DNA of 34,488 bases from Parvularia atlantis (lineage: Eukaryota; Opisthokonta; Rotosphaerida). Below, in pieces: positions 1 to 9,822 of the stretch. Position numbers and translations under genes: made by a program. Each line of letters opens with the position of its first letter. Positions within the stretch are counted from its first letter, which is position 1. The notes beneath the pieces are model-generated. The model saw only the letters and a program-made list of their open reading frames with translations, did no database searches and was not told the DNA's origin. The stretch lies in NCBI GenBank assembly GCA_943704415.1, contig CALSCO010000636.1:1-34488 (forward strand), read 5' to 3'.

Positions 1-30
1 GCCGTGCTGACGTACGCCACCCGCGCGCAG

Positions 31-1648
31 CGCGTACGAGGTGCTCTCGGACCAGAAGAAGCGCGACATCTACGACGAGTACGGTGAGAAGGGTGCGCGT
101 ACGTGCAATCGCTCGTGACGGCATGGCTGACGCACGCACGCGGCGCCAGGGTTGTCTGGGGAGGGCGGCATGCCCGGGGGCGCCGACCTCTTCGAGCACC
201 TGTTCGGCGGCGCATTCGGCTTTGGCGGTGGCCGCGGAGGCCCGCCGCGCGAGCGCCGTGGCAAGGACGTCGTGCACCAGCTCAAGGTGCCGCGCCGCAC
301 TAGCTGCCGTTGCCGTGCGTGCTGACCGTAGCTGGCACGCACGCGCGCACGCAGGTCACGCTCAACGACATGTACAAGGGCAAGTCGACCAAGCTCTCGC
401 TGCAGAAGCAGGTGCTGTGCCCCGACTGCGACGGCCAGGGCGGCAAGAAGGGCTCGGTCAAGTGCGTCTTTCGCTGTGCAGATCACGCGCACGCGCACCC
501 TGTCGCTAACGCCGGCGCCGGCGCCAGGCCGTGCCGCGCGTGTGATGGCCACGGCGTGACGATCCAGCTGCGCCAGATTGGCCCGGGCATGGTGCAGCAG
601 GTGCAGGCGGTTTGCAACGAGTGCCGCGGCGACGGCGAGATCATCGACCCGAAGGTGTGCGCCTTGCGCCTCGCATGCCGCGGTGCCCGTGCTCACCCCG
701 CGCGTGCGCGCAGGACCGCTGCAAGACGTGCAAGGGCCGCAAGGTCTCGCAGGAGAAGAAGGTGCTTGAGGTGCACATCGACAAGGGCATGCAGGACGGG
801 CAGAAGATTACGTTCTCGGGCGAGGTGCGGCAGCTCGCGCGCATCGTGTGTGCGCACAGAGCTCTGACGCCGTCCGTGCACGTGGCTGCAGGGCGACCAG
901 ACGCCCGGGGTCACGCCCGGCGACGTCGTGATCGTGCTCGACGAGAAGCCGCACGGTGCGTGCGCCAGCCGCGATGCCGACGCGCGCTCATGCCGGCATC
1001 GGCGCGACAGAGATGTTCAAGCGCAAGGGCGCAGACCTGTTCATGCAGACCAAGATCGACCTCGCGACGGCGCTGTGCGGCGGCGTGTTCTACATCACGC
1101 ACCTGGACGACCGCGTGCTCAAGTGCACGGTTAAGCCGGGCGAGGTGGTCAAGCCGGGTGCGTGTGTGCGCCCCGGGGCTGCCGCACTGTGCCTGACCGC
1201 CCCGCCGGCGCGCCGCAGACGACACCAAGGTGATCTACAACGAGGGCATGCCGCAGTATAAGCGGCCGTTCGACAAGGGCAACCTGTACATCTCGTTTGA
1301 GATCGAGTTCCCCAAGAACAACTGGATCGAGACGCACAAGCTCGCGCTGCTCGAGAAGGCACGTCCAGCGCGGCCAGGTCGTGCCGCACACGCGACTGCT
1401 GACACGCCCTTGCCTTGCCACGACCCGCAGATGCTCCCGCCCCGGTCCACGATGGACATCAGCGGCGACCACGTAGAGGACGCGACGATGGCCGACGTTG
1501 ACGCCGCGCACGAGCACGCCAACGCCGGTGCGCCGCCGCTCGGCATGGCGCCGCTCGCCGCTGACGCCGCCCCGTGCGCGCAGCCAACGGCGCATACCAG
1601 GAGGAGGAGGAGGACCACAGGCCCGGCGTCGCGTGCGCCCAGCAGTGA
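31..1648 (+). CDS. Type I (DNAJA/Ydj1-like) DnaJ co-chaperone, 5' truncated
   Basis: This is an Hsp70 co-chaperone of the cytosolic DnaJ class A, which stimulates Hsp70 ATPase and holds unfolded clients. The window opens inside an intron that ends at 30. Exons are 31-92, 150-286, 355-461, 528-654, 714-824, 892-955, 1011-1157, 1219-1358, 1431-1527 and 1584-1648, giving 351 visible residues. They show the end of the J domain ([21 protein letters not shown] region), a Gly/Phe-rich stretch, four zinc-finger repeats ([32 protein letters not shown]) and the two client-binding beta domains ([17 protein letters not shown]). The C-terminus CAQQ is a CaaX box, as in Ydj1 and DNAJA1, so farnesylation and membrane association are likely. 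Intron 1359-1430 has a GC donor (AAG|GCACGT). The HPD motif lies upstream of the window. The gene converges on CRELD. Confidence 0.95.
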
Positions 1649-1787
1649 GCTGGGTCGGGAGCAGGCTGGCGAGGACAGAAGGGGGAGCTGTTGCATGTGT
1701 TGTCTTCTGCGCTCATCTGTCAAACCGCGCGCCGCCGCCGACGGCGTCTCACTGCTATCACTCAACCAATGAATGTGCGCCGCCCTG

Positions 1788-2818
1788 TCAGAGCTCGTCG
1801 CGCAAGCACTCCGTCTCGTCGGCGCTGAAGCGGAAGCCCTCGGGGCACTCGCACGCGAAGCTGCCCAGCTCGTTGACGCAGCGGCGGTCGGGCGCGCACG
1901 CCGGCGGGTCACGGTCGGCGCGGCACTCGTCCACGTCGACGCACGCGGCGCCCACGCGCTCAAAGCCGTCCTCGCACGTCTCACAGCGCGCGCCGCCGTA
2001 GCCCTCGTCGCAGTCGCATCGCCCCGTGCCTGCCGCATGCCGCGCAATGAGCCACACGCCGCGCGCTGCACGAGCAGACGCACCGGCGCGCGATCCTTCG
2101 CCGTCGCACGTGCCGCGGCCGCCGCAGACGACGCCGCTGGCGTCGCGCGGGCACCTGCTGCACTTGGGTCCGTATCTCCCGGGCTTGCAGCAGGCCTGTG
2201 TAGCCGTGTGAGTGCATGGCCGACGATGCAGCGCGTATCGCAGCCGCGCCTGCAACGCCTTACTGCACGCGAGCTCCTGCAGGTCAGTGCTGTCGCGGTC
2301 GTCGCTGTAGTACCAATCCTCGATCGTCTGCTCGATCTGCGCAAAGACGTCGTTGCAGCGCTTGTCCTGCGCGCGTGCGTCAGCCGACGCCGCGATCGGC
2401 CGCGATCGGCCCCACGCCTTGCGATCGCACAGGCCCTCGACGATCTCAACCAGGCGGACCTCGCTGCGGCTCCACGTGCGCAGCCGGCGCTCCTCCCAGT
2501 CGGTGTTGCCGCCGCCCGCGTTGCCGTTCTTGGTCGTCTCCATGTTCTACCGCAGTGCCCGTCAGCCGTGCGCGTCCGGCACCCGCGCACACGGCACGCG
2601 CGCACCGTGCGGAACATCGCCACGAGGCGCTCGCAGGACGCGCACCGAGCCTGCACGCGCTGCGTCGGTGACAACCCGACGTCGCTGTCGGCCTCGCCAT
2701 CGCCCGCGTCGAACCCGCGCGCCACGTCCGGCCAGCGGAAGTCGCCCGCCGCCGCCGCCGCCGCCGCCGCCACCGCGAGCGCGAGCGCGAGCGCGAGCGC
2801 GACCAGCACGTTCCGCAT
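1788..2818 (-). CDS. CRELD-family ER protein with EGF domain and RDEL tail
   Basis: CRELD proteins are ER-resident cysteine-rich EGF-domain proteins with disulfide-isomerase-like roles in folding. Exons in transcript order are 2606-2818, 2418-2546, 2250-2366, 2084-2195 and 1788-2029 (270 aa). The protein starts with a hydrophobic Leu/Ala signal peptide (residues 1 to about 25), followed by a CASC motif. The family's GGGNTxWEE and SEVRLVEIVEGLC signatures come next, then the ACCKPGRYGPKC region. It ends with a calcium-binding EGF domain (DVDECRADRD). The last four residues, RDEL, look like a KDEL-type ER retrieval signal. Two of the four introns are GC-AG: 2367-2417 (AAG|GCGTGG) and 2196-2249 (CAG|GCGCGG). 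Both are supported by exact residue spacing to human CRELDs. Its ATG is 31 bp from the divergent coiled-coil gene. Confidence 0.93.
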
Positions 2819-2849
2819 GAGCGCTGTCACACAATCGAGCGTCGAGCCG
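2819..2849. promoter_or_regulatory. 31-bp divergent start-to-start spacer
   Basis: Only 31 bp separate the CRELD ATG (minus) from the favoured ATG of the plus-strand coiled-coil gene. Any shared promoter must extend into the coding or 5' exon sequence of both genes. No core motif is recognisable. Confidence 0.5.
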
Positions 2850-3358
2850 ATGGACAACGAGGTTGTATCGGCCGTGGCCGCCGTCGACGAGGCGCTGGCG
2901 CTGGTCGAGCGCGCGCAGGCGATGCAGACGCGCGTGTCGCGCGGGATGTGCGTGGGCGTGGACGATCGATCTTTGCGTGGACATGCGCTCACGACGGCCG
3001 CCCGCAGCGCCGGCGCATACGAGACGCCGTACACGACCGTGCAGATGCGCGACGATGTCGACGCAGTCGCGGCGGCGCTGGACGAGCTCGCGCGGCACCT
3101 CAACACGGCCGGGCTGAGCGCGCTCGACAAGCAGATGGTGTGTGCGCGCGCGCGCGCGTTGTGGGTGCCGTTGCGAAGGTGCTCAGATGCGAGCGCGCGC
3201 CACAGCTCACACAGCAGCTGCCCGGCGTAATCGAGGCGAGCAAGCAGCGCACGACGAGCATGCGCGAGGAGATCGCGCGCCTGAGCGACAACTGCGCGAT
3301 GGCCGTCGCGTCGCTGCCGCCGCTGCCGCCAGCGACCGGCGATCGGCCTGCTCGGTGA
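2850..3358 (+). CDS. Small coiled-coil/helical protein of unknown function
   Basis: I do not recognise this gene. Exons 2850-2947, 3008-3137 and 3215-3358 encode about 123 residues rich in Ala, Asp, Glu and Val. Three predicted helical stretches (EVVSAVAAVDEALALVERAQ, MRDDVDAVAAALDELARHLN, ASKQRTTSMREEIARL) have heptad-like spacing, and the C-terminus is Pro-rich. Size and helicity resemble subunits of small helical complexes such as BLOC-1/BORC, Mediator or nucleoporin coiled coils. No family signature decides between these. Intron 2948-3007 has a standard GTGCGT donor. The acceptor of the second intron is ambiguous by one CAG (3214 or 3217). An in-frame ATG at 2817 would overlap the CRELD start codon. 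The gene converges on haspin. Confidence 0.7.
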
Positions 3359-3446
3359 ACATTCTGCACAGTCTCTCTCTGTTGGCACACAAAAGCATGC
3401 AAAAAAGCAAGGAAGCGCGCAACGCGCAAAATGAAGCCAGTTCAGT

Positions 3447-6400
3447 TCACATGGCCGAGAGCGGGTTGACCGTCGCCTCGGACAGGATCAGGTCAGCGAA
3501 GAACGGGTCCTGCACAAGCTGGCCCATTGTCGCGTACCCCAGCACGCGCCCCGCAAACTCGCGCATCGCCCGCCGCTCCATCGTGGGCATCTTGCGGGCT
3601 GCGAGTGCGCGTCAGGGGTAGCGGGTGCAAGTCGGCGGCGTGCGTGCACCCATCGTCGGCGCAGCGCTGATCGCCTTGTGCGACGCCGCGCGGCGCATCG
3701 GCCGCACGGACCCCGACTGCGGAGCGTCGACGCTGGCTGGCTGCGCAGCGGGCAGCGGGGTCAACCGTGCACTACGCGCCACGCGCCACGCGCACCATCG
3801 TCACGGCCGCATCGTACTGCACGCGCGTCATGAGCTTGTCGACGAGGTAGTGCATCCAGTAGACGTTGGTGCGCGGGCAGTGGCGCGACCAGATGCCATC
3901 CGTCTCCTTGCGCATCATGCGGTAGATGTCGAACTGGTAGTCGCCTGCTCGTGCGCGCGGGCGCGCGTCAGCCACCGGCCACGCTCGGGCGCGGACGCGC
4001 ACCCTTGCCGGTGAAGAACGCCTCGTCCGACATCTCCACGCACAGCAGCTCGCCGTCTGCCCGCACGCTGCTGCTCAGCCACGCCCACGCGCAGCGAGCC
4101 GTCCACGCACCGCACTGCAGCCGCGACAGCGTGTAGTCGATGATCGTCGCGCACACGCCCGCGGTGCGCACCGACATCAGTCGCCCGTTGACCTAAGCAA
4201 GCACGCGCGCGCGCGTGTCATCTGCCGCGCCGCCGCTGCTGTGCCTGCACCCGAGCGCACCATGTACGTGAACTGCTCGGCCGTCGTCGGCTTGACCAAA
4301 ATGTTGCCCCAGTGCAGGTCGCGGTGCTCGAAGCAGAAGCGCTGCGTTCGCGTGCGTGTGAGAATGGCGTGCTCGACGCGGTGCCGCGATGCGCACCTTC
4401 TCCGCGATCGCCAGTGACAGCGCCACCTGCAGCAGCGCGCTCTTGGCCCCGAGGAAGGACGGCAGGGTCGCGTGCTCCAGGTCCTTGCCGCCGTTGGCGA
4501 GCACGAGCACGGCGTAGAGCTGCTCAGCGGGGAAGACGTCTGCGACGCGCATACCGTCAGCAAGTCGGTGTCCGCTCATGCAGCACGCACCCGGCCGGTC
4601 GTTCTCGGACTTTTTCCGCCCCGCGTACGCGTCCCACTCGTCCAGCAGCTTCTGCGGGTACCTGCCGCGGCAGATGCCCATGCTAGCGCGCACCGTGAGC
4701 CTGCGTGCGGCACGGCGGCCCTCCGCACGCACGCACCTGTAGCCGTGCACAAAGTGCGTCCGCCGCACGTCCTCCTGCGACGCACCCGACGAGTCGCTCA
4801 GGATCTGCGTGATGCGCAGCTCCTGGTACACTGCACGCGGCCGCGGTCAGCCGTGAGGCACGCACATGCGCGCGCGAGAGCACCGTCGTCCATCTTGGTC
4901 TGCGGGAAGCCGTTGACCGGCGTGGCGCCGCCAAAAGGCAGGATCTTGATCGCGACGGGCGCGCCGTCGTACACGGACTTGAACACCTCGGCGAACGTGC
5001 TCTCGCCGAGCTTGGTCGCCGTGTCCATGCACGCCTGACCGAGGAACGTCTCAATCGAGCAGATGAACTCCTGGGTGCAGATGCGCAGCAGGTCGTCCAC
5101 GCACAGCGGCTTGGCCTGCGGACGTGCGCGGCGGTCAGACGATCCACCGTACGCGTGCCGCACGCCCGCACATCTTGCAAGAACGCCGGCGAGCCCGGCT
5201 CAGGCATGTCCGAGGCGCGCATGGCCGCACTGCCGGGCGGCATCATGTCGCCCGTCTCGTCCTGCTCGGCGAGGTCGAGGCTCTCGATCCACGACAGCAC
5301 CTGCGCGCGACGAGGCGGCGGTCAGCGGCGCGCATGCACAGGGCGCGCGCGTGCTGCCAGTGCGAGCCTTCTGGATCTTGGGGTCATCCACGGCGTGCTT
5401 CTTGAGCATCGACAGGCGCCGCGGGCGCGCCATGGGCGAGAGCTGCACGTTGGCCGCGTCGCCTGCCTTGACCGAGCGCTTCTTGTGGTGCACGACCTCG
5501 TTCATGCGCATGGGTGCGACCTCGTCGGCGTCCTCCCTGGCCGCGTCGGCGTCCGCCGCGGGGCTGCTGCTTGCGCTGCTGCTGCCGGGCGCGCGCAGGG
5601 GCGAGGCCTCGGGCTCGTCGGGCGTGGTCAGCGCGGGCGAGTTGTCCTGCGCGACCGCGGGCGACCTGCGCCGCGACGATAAAAAGACAGCACGGCCCTG
5701 GCACGGCAGCGCACTTGCTCGCGGCCTTGCCCTTGGCGCGGCGACGGCTCGGCGGCGATTTCTTCGGCGGCAGCGGGGGCGCGTCGTCCTGCTGCTGCTC
5801 GGCGGGCGCGACGGCAGCGGACGCAGCGGCCTTGCGGCGCGGCGGGGGCGTGGGCAGCTTCATGGAAGCGCGCGAGGGGCGATCGAGCCGCCCGGTCGAC
5901 GCGCTGCGACATGTCAGCGCAGCGGTGCGCAGGCTCATACGCGCACACACCTCCGTCCGAGCGCGGCCGCGCGGCCCGGCGAGACGGCGTCCGCGCCCGT
6001 GGTCAGCGGCGCGCTCGCGGCCGGTTGCTCGTCGCTGCGTGGCGTGATGGGCGGCGTCGTCTCGTTCGGGTCACTCGCGAGGATCTCGGTGAACGAGTAC
6101 AGCTTGGAGCGGCGCTGCTGCTCCTGCTGCGACTGCAACTGCAGTTGCGGCTGGTCCTGCGCCCGATGTACGGGCTGCTCCTATCGCGCGCGCGTGGTGT
6201 CAGCAGGCGGGCGGATGTGTACTCAGCGCATCGCGAACCGTTGCTGCGGCCTGCGCCGCTTGGGGCTCCTTGACCGGGTGCGTGCGCCGGCCGCCCATCT
6301 GCTTGGGGTGTGACGCGCTGTCAGCCTCCCGTTGACGCTTTTGCGACGGGCGCGACGGCCACCTGCTCCTCCTCCGCCTCGTCGATGGGCGCGAGCGCAG

Positions 6401-6981
6401 TCGCGGGCGTTGCCTTGGCGCGCGGCCTCCCGGACGCGGTCTTCTTGCGCGGGCTGGCCGTGCGCCTGCGCGGAAACGTGCGCGCGCGTCAGATGCGGCG
6501 CGGCGTGCAGCGGGGCGGTTGCGGGGCGAGCCTCGGGTCGCTGCCGACGTTCTCCTTATCGACGCGCACGACGCTCTTCACCGCGCCGGGTGAGGGCAGC
6601 TTGTCGCCGTCGCCGTCGCCGTCGCCGTCGGCGGTCGCGAGGGTCGTGGGCGTGTCGGCGAACTCGCGGGCCGCGTGGCTGCTAGCGGTGTGCGAGGCCT
6701 CGTCGGGCTCGTGCGGTTTGTGCGCGCCAGTCTGGGCGCGGTCGCTGGTTGGCGCGCCGTCGCGGGTCGCACGCCACCCGCGCGACGCCGCGCACCGCGT
6801 CCTCGTCGAGCCAGTCAGGCCGCACGACCACGCGCGACGCTGTCTTGCGGCCGTACGTGACAACTGCCGCCACGGCCGCGAAGGGGGGAGCGTTACGCCA
6901 CCGCGTGCCTGTGCGCCGTGCACGGCGAGCGCGCAACGCACCGGTCCGGCCCACGCCGCTGATGGTCGACCAGAGGCCCAT
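3447..6981 (-). CDS. Haspin-type mitotic histone H3 Thr3 kinase
   Basis: Haspin phosphorylates histone H3 Thr3 at centromeres to recruit the chromosomal passenger complex. Nineteen exons (6942-6981, 6796-6863, 6532-6731, 6363-6465, 6239-6298, 5951-6180, 5715-5903, 5368-5665, 5172-5300, 4884-5115, 4737-4830, 4591-4682, 4397-4539, 4261-4341, 4111-4192, 4003-4056, 3796-3944, 3650-3740, 3447-3598) encode 828 aa. The C-terminal kinase is unmistakable. It has the Gly loop KLGESTFAEVF (about residue 474), VAIK lysine 496, FEHRDLHWGN with Asp about 634, haspin's IIDYTLSRL in place of DFG, and GDYQFDIYRMM. The N-terminal half is disordered and basic. It carries a TYGRK motif, a KEN box (95-97), SPRKK, an AT-hook-like GRPRAK (115-120), and TP/SP sites. 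Introns 5301-5367 and 6466-6531 are GC-AG (AG|GCTCGC). The first of these also has a possible GT donor 24 nt upstream. Confidence 0.95.
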
Positions 6982-7077
6982 GTCGCCGGCGGCGTCTGCG
7001 CGGCGGCGCGGCGTGAGGTTGACGTGTGTGGCGGGCCGTGCGTGGCGGGCCGTGCGTAGCGAGCGCAAGGAGGGACG

Positions 7078-7124
<47 letters not shown>

Positions 7125-7421
7125 GGCGCAGAGGAATGTGAACGCGCCGACAGGTCGAGAACGTGGCCCGGCCTCCTTTTGCGCGGGCCACGCGGGCGCG
7201 ACGGGCGTGCGCACGCCCGCGATCGCGCTCACCGGGCCGGGCCACGTCGGCGCGACGCCGGCGCCGGGCCCCTTTCGTCGTCCCCCCCCGCGGCGCGGCG
7301 CGAGACGCGACCGAAGAGCGCGACAGCGAGCGGAATGCATTTGTAACGGTCGGGGCTTCGAGAACACCGGTGGAACGCGTGTTGCCGGCGCGAAAGCGGA
7401 GCGGCCCCGTTGCCATGCATA
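6982..7421. other. Intergenic: haspin 5' flank and ALAS 3' flank
   Basis: About 440 bp lie between the haspin start (minus) and the ALAS stop (minus). I see no gene. The stretch holds a (GA)n microsatellite at 7092-7122 and, near the ALAS stop, two ATGCAT hexamers. Long open frames across it come from the dinucleotide repeat and have no family signature. The haspin promoter and the ALAS 3' UTR must both lie here. Confidence 0.6.
7092..7122. repeat. (GA)n dinucleotide microsatellite
   Basis: This is an uninterrupted GA/TC repeat of about 31 nt. It lies about 110 bp upstream of the haspin ATG, pyrimidine-rich on the coding strand. Confidence 0.95.
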
Positions 7422-9603
7422 TCACGCGGCGACGCTGACGGCGCGCGGGCGGTGCGCCGCGTGCGGCGAGGGCAGCGGCGGCGGCACGGGCAGGGCCGCG
7501 GCGGGCGTCTTGAGCTTCGTCGGCAGGCCTGGTGCGGGCGCGGGTCCGTGAGCGGGCGGAGGGCCAGTGCGTGCCGCGCGTGAGACGCACCCAGCTGCTT
7601 CCAGACGGTCTGCAGCGACGCCACGAGGTGGTTCATCATTGCCGCCGTGTGCAGCGGGCCGGGCGTGAGGCGCAGGCGCTCCTGCACGCGCGGCCCGTGA
7701 GCACGCAGCCGGCACCCGGGCAGCGCGCGCGCACCTCGCCCTTGGGCACGGTCGGGTAGTTGATCGGCTGGACGTAGATGCCGTGCTCGGCCAGGAGCAT
7801 GTCCGACGCGCGCTTGCACAACTCGGCGTCGTACACCATCACGGGCACGATGTGCGACGGGTTGGGCAGCACCGGGATACCCGCGCGCGCCAGCCGCGCC
7901 TTGACCTGTGCGGCGGGCGGTCAGCACTGCTGCGTGCCGTTGCCACAACGCGCGCGCGCACCTCGGCCGCGTGCTGGTGCTGCAGCGTGCGCTCCGTCTG
8001 GCTGTCGTACAAGTGGCGCACCGAGGCAAGCGCGCCCGCCACGGTCGCCGGCGGCAGCGACGTCGTGAAGATGAAGCCCGGCGCGTACGAGCGGATGACG
8101 TCGACTGCGAAGCGGTGTGTGTCAGGCTGCAGTCCGCGCGCAGCCGTCCCCGCGCGCACCGAGGTTGGCGCTCGCCGCGATGTAGCCGCCGACATTGCCG
8201 TAGGCCTTGGCGAGCGTGCCGGTGATGATGTCGACGCGGTCCATCAGGCCCTCGCGCTCGGCCACGCCTGCGCCGTGCTCGCCGTACATGCCGACCGCGT
8301 GCACCTCGTCCAGGAAGGTGATCGCGCCGTACTCGTCGGCCAGATCGCAGATCTCCTTGATCGGCCCGACGCTGCCCGACATCGAGTAGACCGACTCAAA
8401 CGCGATCAGCTTGGGCGCGGCCGGGTCCGTCTCGCGCAAGAGCTGGCGCGGGCGTCAGCGGGGGGAAATATTCGCCCGCCTGCCCGCTCGCCGACGCACC
8501 TGCTCGAGGTGCGCAAAGTCGTTGTGGCGGAAGACCTTCTTTACCGCGCCCGAGTGGCGGATGCCCTGGATCATCGACGCGTGGTTGAGCGCGTCCGAGA
8601 AGATGACGCAGCCGGGCAGCTTGGAGCAGAGCGTCGAGAGCGTCGCGTCGTTGGCGACGAAGCACGACGAAAAAATGAGCGCGCGCTCCTTCTTGTGCAG
8701 CCGCGCCAGCTCGGCCTCGAGCGCCTGGTGCGGCACGATGTCAGCCACGGCCGCGTGGGGAGGTGCGCGGAGGTGCGCACCTCGTGCAGGCCCGCGTTGC
8801 CGGCGATGTTGCGCGTGCCGCCCGCGCCCGCGCCGTGCTTGTCCACGGCATCCTTCACCGCTGTCACGACGGCCGGGTGGCGGCTCATGCCCAGGTAGTC
8901 GTTGCTGCACCAGACGGTCACGTCGGCGCCATCGCCTGTCTTGGCCTTGGGGTACTCGGCGGCGACGCGGTTGATGTTGTTGAAGTAGCGGTAGCTCTTG
9001 TCGCGCTTCTTCTTGTCGATCTGCTCGGCGTAGAACGCGTCGTAGTTGAAGCGCGCGGCGCCGACCAGGGCCGAGACGGCTGCGAACGCATCAGCACGGA
9101 CGCGCGCTGCTCGTTTCTTCTTCGTGACGCACCGGACGCGGCCTGGCGCTCCTCGGGCGCGTACTTGGCGTTGTGTGCGGTCAGCGTGTGGACCATGCGG
9201 CGCGGCTGCTGGTGCGCGGCGGGGGCGGCGGGGGCGGCGATGACGGCCGTGACATGGGCCGGGCAGGCCGCGAGCGGCTTCGGCTCGGTCGACGGCTGCT
9301 GCTGCTGGGCGCGCTGCACCGCGTGGTACGGGCAGCGGGATACGGCCTGCGCGGCGTCCGGTCAGCTCGGCGGCGCACGATCCGCGGAGAGGCGCGCACC
9401 TCGCCTTCGGCCGCGGCCGCAGGAGCAGCAGCGGTCACGGGCGCCTCGGCCGTGCGGGCGACGGTCGACATGGCGCGGGCCATGACCGGGCAGCGGTGCG
9501 CCTGGGCCAGCAGGGCCGGCGGCGGGACGGGCGTGGCCGCGGCCGCCATCGTGCGGCTCACGAACGGGCACAGCTTCAGCGCGGCCTTGATCGCAGCGTC
9601 CAT
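7422..9603 (-). CDS. 5-aminolevulinate synthase, mitochondrial
   Basis: This PLP enzyme condenses glycine with succinyl-CoA, the first step of the Shemin heme pathway in mitochondria. Exons 9400-9603, 9133-9346, 8781-9079, 8500-8724, 8160-8442, 7962-8104, 7735-7905, 7591-7681 and 7422-7528 encode 578 aa. The catalytic core begins near RFNYDAFY. It shows [52 protein letters not shown] and the PLP lysine in [14 protein letters not shown] (about Lys393). The Ala-rich N-terminal 130 residues should be the presequence. They carry four Cys-Pro motifs (LCPF at 12, RCPV at 38, RCPY at 73, ACPA at 96) that look like heme-regulatory motifs. The Pro-rich C-terminal tail follows the PTKLK segment. All eight introns are GT-AG. 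A CTGAC motif and a GGCAG immediately before the ATG suggest a 5' UTR intron ending at the start codon. Confidence 0.97.
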
Positions 9604-9822
9604 CTGCCGAACGGCACGTGCGTGTAAGTCAGGGATGTCGCTCTCTGATGAGCACGGGCGGGAGACGCGAGCGGGAGACACGTGCGGGGCAAGGCCACAC
9701 AATGCGCACACAGCGCGCACAGCGCAACGCGAGCAGGCCCAGTCGCATGCGGACGCTTCGAGGTCAAGGGGCCACAACAGACGTGGGACCGGAGCGGAAT
9801 GACAGCTGCTCGGCATACACAC

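Noticed and set aside
1235-3388. Very long open frames on the strand opposite known genes (for example 1235-3388 minus, 24812-26569 plus upstream of the aquaporin)
   Set aside because: They are by-products of high GC content and lack family signatures. The real genes in other frames are supported by homology and splice phase.
6489-7367. Open frame with a Ser-Leu repeat across 7092-7122
   Set aside because: The repeat is translation of the GA microsatellite. Only the part in exon 6532-6731 belongs to haspin.
9645-9652. CTGATGAG resembling a hammerhead core or snoRNA box C
   Set aside because: No GAAA partner with a closing stem and no box D at a proper distance were found.
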